Source: Flavicella sp965243265 (lineage in GTDB: Bacteria > Bacteroidota > Bacteroidia > Flavobacteriales > Flavobacteriaceae). From it: DNA of 64,000 nt. Made by a program: the position numbers and the translations under genes. The notes under the pieces were generated by a model. The model was given only the letters and a program-made list of their open reading frames with translations. It made no database searches and had not been told where the DNA came from. The stretch spans positions 124,001-188,000 of the forward strand of contig CBDEUL010000002.1 in the NCBI GenBank assembly GCA_965243265.1. The letters are read 5' to 3'. Shown piece after piece: positions 53,287 through 63,200 of the stretch (position 1 is its first letter; each line of letters opens with the position of its first letter).

Positions 53287-54974
53287 AAATCTAAATACCA
53301 GTTTACCAAATCTGCTTTTATACCTAGGTTGAACCAAGTTGTTGTATTTTCCTGAAAAGTTGAAGAAGGGTTTTCTGGTTTAAAACTACGATATAAAACC
53401 CCTGTAAACAACCTCATATTAGTTCTTGGGTTTATCAAATAAGAAACTTGGAAATCTGTATGAAAAATAGATGCTGTAGCTCCTTGTCCTACCTCATTTC
53501 CATAATCTTGTTCTCTTGTTCCATAAGACTTAAATATATCACCTCCGTAATTTGTGTCTGTATAATCAAATCCCTTTTCTCCATAAATTAATTTTAAGTT
53601 AGTTGACCAACGTTCTTTTTGATAACGAGCAATTGCAATTGTTTCCCAAAAATTAGCTCCCCAAGCATGTGCTACTTGTTGCCCATAATGCCCATAATTT
53701 AAAATTGGATCATCGTGTGAAAAAGTATATGGGCGTAACCAGTTAAACTCTCCCTGTAAATACAGGTTTTTAACTTTAAAAGCGTCAAAGTATTTCGCCC
53801 CTAACTGAAGTCCGTATTTGTTAGCCCAGTATCCGTTATTTGCTCTAATTTCTGCCAAAGTAAACTCATCAAAAACCAATTGTGAATACATAAAAAAGTT
53901 TTTTGAAAACTTATAACTGGCATTCATCCCTATCACACTACTACCAGCTCCTTCTCCTCTCGCAAACTCCAAGGATTTATAAAAAATTATCGGATTTAAA
54001 AAATCCATTTCTAAAGCACCTGTTCTTGAAGGAGTTGTCATTACCGCTTCAAACAACCCTATATTTAGTTTTTCTGTAATGTTGATACTCAAATGATGTG
54101 TAGATACATACTTTCTAGGGTGTGCTCCATCTACAACCGCTTCTCTTCGAATATCTGTCATCCACGTCCATAAATTGGTATACTGTATTTTCCAAAAACT
54201 GGTTGTTACTTTAAAATATGGATAGGGTGCTGCTACATCAGAAACCATCATAGATCGATATCCATCCCCTATAAAATTTTTCCCCTGTCCCATTTGAAAA
54301 TTAAAAAATTTTGCAGGTCTATAAGCAATATATCCTTCAGAAACAGGGTAATCATATGCATCCTCTTTAAAATCTTTTGCTTTCCCTCTTCCTGGAACAA
54401 CGCCTGCCGAAAAAGAGGTCAACCTTTCCTGTATTTCTATATAATCATTTACATACCCCGCAAACCTACCTTGACTCTCAAAAATAGTTGCTGAATAAGA
54501 AAAATTCTTTCCTAACTCTCCTTGAACTTGTAATATTCTAGAGTTATTAAACGTATACTTTAAATTATCGGTATTGTCTTTTCCTAACTCTACATCCAAT
54601 AAAATATCTGCAGAAAACCAATAATCATCTGCTTTTACCTCTACCAAATGCTCATTCCACAACTTTTTACCTCCCCATGATTTCTTATCCTTTAAAAATT
54701 GTGATTTTTCTTTATCAAAATCATGGTGCTTATTTACATCTTTATACACATACGGTTTTACTGCTGAATGGACATTTTCTCCAGCTAAATAATCTCTCTC
54801 AAAAAAAGCATATCGCGTATGATTCAAAGGAATGTTTAAATTACTTTTATGCTCTACGAATTCTTCTTTTTTAAAATCTCTCAATTCTTGCTCGGGCTTC
54901 TCTTTTTTAGACTGTGCTCTTCCTAAAAAAGAAATAAAAAGAATTACTATTAATACCGTTTTTTGAATTTTCAT
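53283..54974 (-). CDS. remB: Gliding motility protein RemB
   Basis: A 563-residue exported protein with a signal peptide ending GRAQ (about residue 20). The rest is beta-rich with alternating aromatic strands, ending NWYLDF, like an outer-membrane barrel. Blocks such as NIPLNHTRYAFFERDYLAGEN, cut to its head, ILQVQGELGKNFSYSATIFESQGRF and MGQGKNFIGDGYRSM fit RemB, needed for normal gliding of Flavobacterium. Start ATG 54974; a TTG at 54980 is less likely. The end of the upstream acyltransferase is two bases away. Called from memory of the family; medium certainty. Confidence 0.75.
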   Translation of the reverse strand: MKIQKTVLIVILFISFLGRAQSKKEKPEQELRDFKKEEFVEHKSNLNIPLNHTRYAFFERDYLAGENVHSAVKPYVYKDVNKHHDFDKEKSQFLKDKKSWGGKKLWNEHLVEVKADDYWFSADILLDVELGKDNTDNLKYTFNNSRILQVQGELGKNFSYSATIFESQGRFAGYVNDYIEIQERLTSFSAGVVPGRGKAKDFKEDAYDYPVSEGYIAYRPAKFFNFQMGQGKNFIGDGYRSMMVSDVAAPYPYFKVTTSFWKIQYTNLWTWMTDIRREAVVDGAHPRKYVSTHHLSINITEKLNIGLFEAVMTTPSRTGALEMDFLNPIIFYKSLEFARGEGAGSSVIGMNASYKFSKNFFMYSQLVFDEFTLAEIRANNGYWANKYGLQLGAKYFDAFKVKNLYLQGEFNWLRPYTFSHDDPILNYGHYGQQVAHAWGANFWETIAIARYQKERWSTNLKLIYGEKGFDYTDTNYGGDIFKSYGTREQDYGNEVGQGATASIFHTDFQVSYLINPRTNMRLFTGVLYRSFKPENPSSTFQENTTTWFNLGIKADLVNWYLDF

Positions 54975-54976
54975 AA

Positions 54977-55558
54977 TCAAAGTTTTATAACAGAATTGTC
55001 TTTCAACTGATATTGCTCTTTACTTTCTAAACAAATTGCAAAACCTTCTGAATTGAATTCCAGTCGATGTCCATATTCACTAACCCAACCTATTTGTTTA
55101 GATGGATTTCCTACAACCAACGCATAAGGCAATACATTTTTTGTTACCACTGCTCCTGCCCCTATCAAAGCATATTCACCAATTGTATTACCACAGATAA
55201 TTGTTGCATTAGCCCCAATACTAGCTCCTTTCTTAACCAATGTCTTTTTATATTGATCTCTCCTTAAAATAGCACTTCTTGGGTTTGTTATGTTTGTAAA
55301 AACCATAGAAGGACCTAAAAACACATCATCTTCACAAACAACCCCTGTATAAATAGAAACATTATTTTGAACTTTTACATTTTTACCTAAAATTACTTGA
55401 GGAGAAACCACTACATTCTGTCCTATATTACAACCTTCTCCTAAAACACTATGCGACATAATATGACTAAAGTGCCATATTTTTGTTGAAGCTCCTATTG
55501 TACAATCTGTATCAATAACCGCTGTTTCGTGTACAAAATATTTCTCTTTAGTATCCAT
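54977..55558 (-). CDS. Hexapeptide-repeat N-acetyltransferase (WbpD/WlbB-like)
   Basis: A 193-residue left-handed beta-helix acyltransferase starting MDTKEKYFVHETAVIDTDC, with many I-G-x-x-x-x units: IGASTKIWHFSHI, LGEGCNIGQNVVV, and FTNITNPRSAI with catalytic His in the early block. Relatives acetylate 3-amino sugars for O-antigen or lipid A-like glycans. No other sugar genes are adjacent, so the substrate is open. Start ATG 55558 is chosen; a further in-frame start at 55588 adds ten atypical residues. It is followed directly by remB. Confidence 0.8.
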   Translation of the reverse strand: MDTKEKYFVHETAVIDTDCTIGASTKIWHFSHIMSHSVLGEGCNIGQNVVVSPQVILGKNVKVQNNVSIYTGVVCEDDVFLGPSMVFTNITNPRSAILRRDQYKKTLVKKGASIGANATIICGNTIGEYALIGAGAVVTKNVLPYALVVGNPSKQIGWVSEYGHRLEFNSEGFAICLESKEQYQLKDNSVIKL

Positions 55559-55626
55559 TCCTTTTTTTGGTATAAAACGAAAATACAAATTATATTTTAC
55601 AAGCTAGAAAAAGCTTTTATTCAAAA

Positions 55627-55659
55627 AAAAACGCTTAAGAATATTTCTTAAGCGTTTTT
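55627..55659 (-). terminator. Terminator after tonB
   Basis: A 15-bp perfect stem (55627-55641 with 55645-55659), a 3-nt loop and an A-run on the plus strand that reads as T-run on the minus strand. Confidence 0.9.
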
Positions 55660-55680
55660 AAATATATTATTATCCATTTA

Positions 55681-56412
55681 CTATTCTACTTGGAAAGCAA
55701 TTGGAAGTGCATATTTCATTCCTACAGGTCTACCTCTTTGTTTTCCTGGGGTCATTTTAGGCAATGTTTTCACTACTCTTTCTGCTTCTTGTGCCAATCT
55801 TGGATGTGGAGCTCTTACTTGAACATCAGAAATTTCTCCTTTTTCATTTATCCTAAATTGAACAAAAATTCTTTTTACTCCAGCAGACATTCCTAAATCT
55901 GAAGCTAAATCTGTATTAAATTTTCTATTTACATGTTTAGATACTCTTTTTCCAAAACATGCAGCTTTTGCTTGCCTACCTTTTTCCTTTTCACATCCTG
56001 GATATACAGGTACATCTTCAATAATAGAAAATGGTACATCTTCTATAACTTCTTCTCCCTCATCTATTTCAATAATCTCTTCAACTTCAACAGCTTCTTC
56101 TTCGTCTGTTTCTGTTGTTTCAATTACAGTTTCTTCAACTTCAGTCTCATTCTCTACTACTTCAATAATATCTGGTGATGGCGGCGGCGGTGGTGGTGGT
56201 GGTGGTTTTACAGGCTGAATACGTTGTGTTACAACCATTATTTCTTCCTCTTCTCCTGACAAAGATGCTACACCTAAATCAGCGACAACTCTATCGTATG
56301 TTTTGTGCTCTATACTAATGTATATGAAAAAAAGCGCCAATACAAGTCCCAACTGAATGAACAACTTACTAAAGTTCTCTAGATTAGACTTCGGATTTTT
56401 CTTAACTTCCAT
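55681..56412 (-). CDS. tonB: Energy transducer TonB
   Basis: Transmits proton-motive force from ExbBD to outer-membrane receptors. It has 243 residues: an N-terminal membrane helix (about 18-36), a Pro run (KPPPPPPPPPSP, nine Pro), an acidic linker rich in Glu/Val (about 80-125), then the TonB C-terminal domain with FNTDLASDLGMSAGVKRIFVQF, VQVRAPHPRLAQEAERVVKTLPKM and GRPVGMKYALPIAF. It is 48 bases after the VanZ-like gene. Confidence 0.93.
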   Translation of the reverse strand: MEVKKNPKSNLENFSKLFIQLGLVLALFFIYISIEHKTYDRVVADLGVASLSGEEEEIMVVTQRIQPVKPPPPPPPPPSPDIIEVVENETEVEETVIETTETDEEEAVEVEEIIEIDEGEEVIEDVPFSIIEDVPVYPGCEKEKGRQAKAACFGKRVSKHVNRKFNTDLASDLGMSAGVKRIFVQFRINEKGEISDVQVRAPHPRLAQEAERVVKTLPKMTPGKQRGRPVGMKYALPIAFQVE

Positions 56413-56460
56413 TTATTGAAAAATTTTATGAGTTCGCTAATTTACTAATTTTAATATTAC

Positions 56461-56868
56461 TTATGCAAACCTATTTCTATAAATTAAACTCATTTTCATG
56501 TAGATTTTATCGAAAAAAAATGTTGCTAATAAAATCCCTGAAGAATTTGCTAAACCATCTAATACATCTCCTTGTCTATAAGATGTTAATTTCATTTGTA
56601 ACACCTCTAACAAAACACCGTATAAAAATACAGACAACACTGTAACCAATTTATACTTACTTGTTTTTTTCTTTAGTGCCAACAACCAAACAAACGTTAA
56701 AACAAAATAGGCCAATATATGTTCTATTTTATCTATATTCGAAATATTAGGTTGTAAATGATTGAATGATTGGATATGAAATAGGCTTAAAAAAGCAACA
56801 ATAAGTGTAACACCTATTGCTATAAAAAGCATACTACGCTCCAATAATTTCTTTATAGCCTTCAGCAT
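56461..56868 (-). CDS. VanZ-like membrane protein
   Basis: A 135-residue protein with four hydrophobic segments (about 13-31, 48-65, 73-90, 104-122). Family pattern: NIDKIEHILAYFVLTFVWLLAL and GVLLEVLQMKLTSYRQGDVLDGLANSSG. The ATG at 56868 gives the basic head MLKAIKKLLERS and overlaps gcvH by 35 bases; an ATG at 56832, one base after the gcvH stop, is the alternative. The long form is preferred because relatives keep this head. Function unknown. Confidence 0.82.
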   Translation of the reverse strand: MLKAIKKLLERSMLFIAIGVTLIVAFLSLFHIQSFNHLQPNISNIDKIEHILAYFVLTFVWLLALKKKTSKYKLVTVLSVFLYGVLLEVLQMKLTSYRQGDVLDGLANSSGILLATFFFDKIYMKMSLIYRNRFA

Positions 56869-57214
56869 CTAAAAGAGCATCTATTTGAGACATATCATCT
56901 GTCGTTACTTTAATCATCCAACCTTTTCCATAAGGATCTGTATTTACATCTTCTGGAGCATCTTCTAAATCTTCATTAAAAGCCACTACTTCTCCTGTAA
57001 TAGGCATAAACAAATCTGAAACTGTTTTAACTGCTTCTACCGAACCAAAAACCTCGTTTGCCTCTACTACATCTCCTACAGTATCTACATCTACATAAAC
57101 AATATCTCCTAATTCACTTTGAGCAAAATCAGTAATTCCTATAGTAATGGTATCTCCCTCTACTTTTACCCATTCATGGTCTTTTGTATATTTTAAATTT
57201 TCTGGTAAGTTCAT
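56834..57214 (-). CDS. gcvH: Glycine cleavage system H protein
   Basis: The lipoyl carrier of the glycine cleavage system. It has 126 residues with KYTKDHEWVKVEGD, VGDVVEANEVFGSVEAVKTVSDLFMP (lipoylated Lys63) and DPYGKGWMIKV. gcvP and gcvT are not in the window. Its place between sprA and a vanZ-like gene is a known flavobacterial arrangement. It begins 14 bases after the sprA stop. Confidence 0.96.
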   Translation of the reverse strand: MNLPENLKYTKDHEWVKVEGDTITIGITDFAQSELGDIVYVDVDTVGDVVEANEVFGSVEAVKTVSDLFMPITGEVVAFNEDLEDAPEDVNTDPYGKGWMIKVTTDDMSQIDALLDAEGYKEIIGA

Positions 57215-57228
57215 CTTATATGTTTTTA

Positions 57229-60200
57229 TTAATTTCCTAAATTATATGTTATACTAATTCCTGTACTAACAGACTGTCGTGGAAAGGTAGTAGATATAGC
57301 ATACTTAGACGCTGTTTGATCGTAATAAAAAGTAGCTATTAAGTTTTTACTTAAATTATAATCTGCCGACAATTTAAGCCCGAAAATATCTTGTCCTCCC
57401 GTAATTTGAGTATCATTATTATCCGTATCTACAGTACGTATAACTGATAAGTTTTGCCTATATGAAATGTCTGCCTTCATATTTAAATTTCCTTTTACTT
57501 GTCTTCTTTTCCCTCCAAATGAAGTTCTAAATTTCAAGTCTTTTACCCTGTACCCTAATCCAAATACATACTCTGTTCCTCTTACATCAGACAATGTATT
57601 ATTATTTAAACTTAAAGCCAAAGTCCTGTCTTTATTGATTGTTCCTCGGAAAGACAATGAATTTTTCAATTTCAAATCTACTTTAATTAATGGAGAAAAT
57701 CCATCATTTAAGGTTAAATTTGAAACCAACACTTCTGAAAAATAATTCCCATTAATATCTTTTTCTGGTATTCCATTTTCATCCTCTTCGTACTGTAGGT
57801 TGTTACTAAAATTCCCTATCGTATAAGAAGAACTATATCCATGACTAATTACAAATGAAGAAAATGTTTTTTTAATCCATTTGTTTTTCATCAATCCTTT
57901 ATAAGTCAACCTCCAATTTGGAAGTGGAATGTTTTTAAAAGGACTTAAGCCTTCGTCAGAAGCATTACCTCCTGAATACGCCGAAGAAAATGCAGGCATT
58001 AATACTTCTGCACTATTCAACCCATATCCATCAATAGGGTGCCCTCTTTCTGTAGCCAAACGTTCTTGAATAACAGCTCTGTTATTTAAAAACTCTTGGA
58101 AAGTTTCATCTCCATTTCCATCAAAAGAAGTACGAATCATACTATAACTCATATTAAAGTTCCCTGATTCTGTTAGTTGTGTATCTCCTAACCTTCTTAT
58201 ATCATCATTAGGATCTTCTGTACCATTATTATCATTAATCGCATCTATCTGTTGCGATGTGTTTTTTGCATGAATTCTATTTGCTACAATAACAATATCT
58301 AAATCGTTTATTGGTTTTACATTAAAACTTACATCAAATTTATCATAATGTGTTTGCGTATAAGTCTTACTATAATAAGAATCATCTTCTCTATTTGTAT
58401 CCGAAGCATAATTAACATTTCTCGTAGTCAACCAATCCTTATTCAAAGCCTCTTGTCTTATATCTGTTTGGTCTCCAAAAACAAATCCTAAAGTAGGTGC
58501 TAAACCTCCGCCATAATTATCTCTTCCTAAAAATCCTATTGAAGGATCGTAACCTGGCAATAGAGTTCCATTGTTTTCAGCATACCCTAAACGAATTGTT
58601 TTTACGGAAGTAATAAGATCATAAACTCCTTTTAAGATAACTTCTTTTGTAGATTTATTTGTTGATGATCCTCCTACTTTTTTACTCGCTGGCAATGCAA
58701 ATTTAGGTGCTCCGCTTTTACCTGAATTTGATTTTGACTTTTTGCTTGGCACAAACAGACTTTCAAAATTTGTGTCTTTATACAACTGATCCAAATTCAT
58801 ATTTGTAGACCAATTTATAGTGTTGGCATTCTGAATTGTATTTCCGACCTCTTTAATATAAGATTTTGATCCTGCCTGCCATTGAAAATCTGCTGAATAC
58901 GTTACATTTGATGTTAAAAATCCTAAATAAGGAAGTTTATCTATTGGTATTTTATACGTTAAATCAAACTTTTGAGTGTATTGACTGGCTCTTCCTAAAT
59001 TAAAAAAGTTATCATATAACTGTACATCTTCTTCATTTCCATTTACATCAATAAAATCGTCATATATATAAAAGTTTGCTGCTCTAAAATTCAATATTAA
59101 AGACCTTGACAAATCGTACCCTATATTATAATCCCAATCAAATAAAAAGTTCCTTTGTTTCAGTGTTGGTAGTTCTGACAAACCTTCTACCAAATTTCTA
59201 GACAGTTGTTCATTATAGCTCCTTGTTATACTAGAATTAACACCTATTTTTGTTGGTAAATAATTAAAATTAAAATCTTTAACCAATTTAAAATACTTTT
59301 CGTTTGAAAACCATTTAGAATTTTTAAATGGTTCTACTGGCTTAGGTTGAAAAGTAAAAGTATATGCTGCTGATGTTCTTAAATCTTGTGTCAAATGTTT
59401 TTGAACATTGTAATCTTTATGAAACATATCGCTATAAGAATAAGATACTGAGAAATTTTCAATATCATAGGGCATTGGCATCTTTGTAACTTCTCCTACT
59501 CTTTCCTTTCGTACATTTATCAAATTTATACTTCTTCGCTTCGTATAATCTGTTGCACTTTCACTATTCGGATTTATTTCTTTAGCATCTTCAAATTTTA
59601 CATCTTGGTATTGCGGATCGTATTTAGGGTCTTTAAACTCTTCTGAAACAGAATAACTCAACGGTATTTTTATACCCCAATTTTGTGGCATTAATTTTCC
59701 AACATTGACATTCGTAGCAACTCCATATTGTTTTATTTCTTCCTGACTTCTTTCATTTACCTTTTGTTCTACACTTCCAAACCCTATGGTTTGCATTCTT
59801 CCTGTTACAGCTACATCTGCTAAGTCTGCAAAGTTTGCATTAGCATTTAATACAGTAGCCCATCCTCCTTTATTATCAAATCCTGCAACGCGTAATTCAT
59901 TAAACCAAAGCTCAATTCCTTTGTCTGTATTAGAAGCATTTTCAACTCCCATCATAAAGGTTTTAATATTAGATAAGTTTGGATTTCCTTTTACTCTAAC
60001 AGCATATTTTACTTCCCCTGTTCGTGCAGGATAAGGTTGATCCACAGGAGCACCGTCAGCATACCTTTGTACTTTTAATATTCCTAACGCTTCTAAATCT
60101 ACTTCTAAATTATTCTCTTCTGGCCAAATAGCTTCTGCACTTGTCTCTGTATGTGCTGTAGGTGTTAAAGGAACTTCTATTTGATAATAATTATCATCTA

Positions 60201-63200
60201 AATCACTTCCCATTCTGAAGATAGCTACTATATCATCTTTCTCTAAGGTTTCATTTCCTAAAGCTTCTGCATGTATAAACATTTTTAATTTTTTATACAT
60301 TCGTAAATCTAATATTGCATTCTTATAAACAGTTCTTGCTTCTCCCGGAGGTAATTCTTCTATTTTCACGGAAATAGACTGTTCATTTTGGTATTGTAAA
60401 TTTACAGCCCCTTGCAATTGTTCTCTTTCAATTCCTGGAGGTAATACATAAGGTATTGGAACTCTTGAAGCATTCTCTTCTATGTTTACAACTCCTGTAG
60501 TAAATTTTTCTAACTCTTCTTGAGTTAAATCTTCTTCTTGAGCATTCTTTGTATAACGTCTCCAATCACCTCTTATCAATTGATAATCTGCCAAACGTAA
60601 TACAACAGGAGTTTTAAAACCAGTTAAATACATACGCATAAAACGAATAGAAGTAAAATCTGTAATTCCTCCCTTAGCTACCCCTGATGTTACTGGAATT
60701 CTAAATTGATACCAAGTAACCTGTTGTGTTCCTCCTGTTTCTAAACCTCTAGCAACTGTTTTTTTATCTACAATATATCCATTCACATCTCCAACCTCCC
60801 AGTTACCTCCTTTTAAGTCTACCTCATAATCATAATAAGCATCAATCGTATTCATTGTCTGATCTTTATTAATATCTTCAGCATCTGGAATAGAAGTAGC
60901 TGCTGTTGGATAAGATTCTTGACTCAAACTTGCTGTTGGAGAGTTCCCTTGTGTATTGTTAAAAGCCTTGTATCGTGTTAATATAGATGCGTCTTCTTGG
61001 TCGTATTGTGAACCTCTAAAAAACCTATAGTTATCTGATGCTGGATCATTTCCACTAACAAGATTTCCATACCTCTCTTGTTCTTCAGCATCATTCAATC
61101 CATCTAACCCAATATCTTGTATTTGTCTATCAGCATCTAACTCAGTAAAAGAATAAACAAAAGATTTATTGGTAGGTATTTTACCCCAAACTGTTTCATC
61201 TGTATTGTCTTCATCTCCACTTTCTGGCAAACCATTTTCATACATCTTACGGCTATCTCTCAAAATATCTTCTGAAATATTACCAAGGTTAAAATGTAAC
61301 TTTCCTTCTCTTATAGGGTTTCCATCTAAAGGAGCTCCTTCTTCTGGTTTTATAGAATAATTCTCATAAGGATCTTGCATCCAAAATTGGATATACTCTA
61401 CATTTGCCTGTTGAAAATCAGTTGTAGTCATAGCTCTTGTAATACCTCCCCAACGTTCTTCTGGAGCATTTAAATCGCCATTTTCATCTACATTGGTATC
61501 ATAATTATAACTCCCTCTTTCTTTTGGATAGTACGCAAGGTCAAATGTAGTAAGTGTATTACTTTGCGTTACATCTAAATCTGTAGCAGGAAATAATTCG
61601 CTGTACTCTACTCTACTTACCTCGACCCTAGAAAGTTCTTCATTGTCTATATTTGGCGGTTGTAAAGAACCTCCATAAAACAACCTATCAATGCTATACC
61701 ACGCTAATCTTGCTCTATCTTTACCATCTTCTAATGTTGGTTCGGTAGCCCCATCTAGAAAAGCAATAGGAACACTTGATAGCTTCCATGATTTAGGGTC
61801 CATCAAACTAATAGGTATCTGTACGCCTTCAAAATCATCTACATAAGTAGTAGCCTCTCCATCTATTTCAGTGGCTTTAGATGTTCCTGGTTGTAAATAA
61901 GCAAAATCACCTCTTAAAGAAAAATGAGACGGTGCATCTGTGTCTTGAAACGGCAATTTATTTACCAACTTGGTCAACAACGGTACTTCTGTATCGTAAT
62001 TCATTGTTAACCCAAACATACTATTGTTTACAGGGTCTTGCCCATACGATGTTTTTTGTGTAACAGGTGTTTCATTTACATTTATAAAAGTCCCTGTCAT
62101 TAAAAGTTTTTCAGAAAATATATGTTCTACATCAAAACCTATATAGCTTTTTCGCTGTTGATTAAATAACGTATTATTTTCTACTGATACTTGTACGGGA
62201 GCTCCTGAAGCTTCAATACTTGGATTGATAATCTGTACACGTCCTGCCAAATAATCTACCACATAATCTACCCCTTCAGTTAACTCCAATCCATTAGAAG
62301 TTACTTTTACAGATCCTCTAGGAACATTGTATGCTCCTAATGCAATACCATTACTTGCATCAGATTTATAATATCCTTTTATCAGGTATTTATCTCTAAC
62401 CTGATACTCGTTCTTAGCATTGTTTTGTGTTTCTGTATATAGTTCTTTGAATAAAAAAGCGTCATCTGCAGCATCCAATAACTTTTCCATATCTCTACCA
62501 AATGGCTCTAATGTTGGAAAAATAATAGTACCTGTTTCTGATATTGCTGTTACTCCTTCTATATAATCAAAATACCCATCTCCTTCTTCTTTTATAATTC
62601 CATTTTGATCTAAAACATCCACCTCTGTTAAGTTCAAAAGTGTTCTATCTGGAATTCCTTCTGTTTGCGAGTTTTGTAACGTATTTACAGCAACTCCTGT
62701 AGCATCGTCTTTGTATAATAAATCCAATCGAAACCCATCTTGGTTCATTTGGTATGCTCCTAATGAGTAAATGTTTTTCATCATTAAGTCCCAGATATTT
62801 TTTCCTGGTTCTATAATTTCACTTCGCAGCATTTTTACCACCAAGTTTTCCTCCGAAGCAATTCCATCTGTTGAAAGCTCTCCTACTCTATAAACCTCTG
62901 GACCTGTATTTAATGTATATTGAAATGCAACTCCTAAAACATCTCCGTCTGTTAATTGACGTCTTAAAGAAATGGTTCCCAATTGTGGGTTAAAAGTAAA
63001 CTCACTAGGATCTAATTTTTTTGCATTCTCTAAAATGGTATAATCAGAACCTTGTTCCACATCATCGGCAATCTTTATCAATTCATCCTTTACGGTTCCA
63101 ATATCTCTAATTCCACTCCCTTCATAGAATATATCTTCTAATTCATTGGAAGTATTATCAGGATTACCTCCAGGCAAAGCCCTCTCATCAATTTTCGGGT

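Noticed and set aside
56170..56215. GGC/GGT run as a possible G-quadruplex or phase-variable repeat
   Set aside because: It encodes the normal Pro run of TonB with a mix of CCA and CCG codons; changes of whole codons would not shift the frame.
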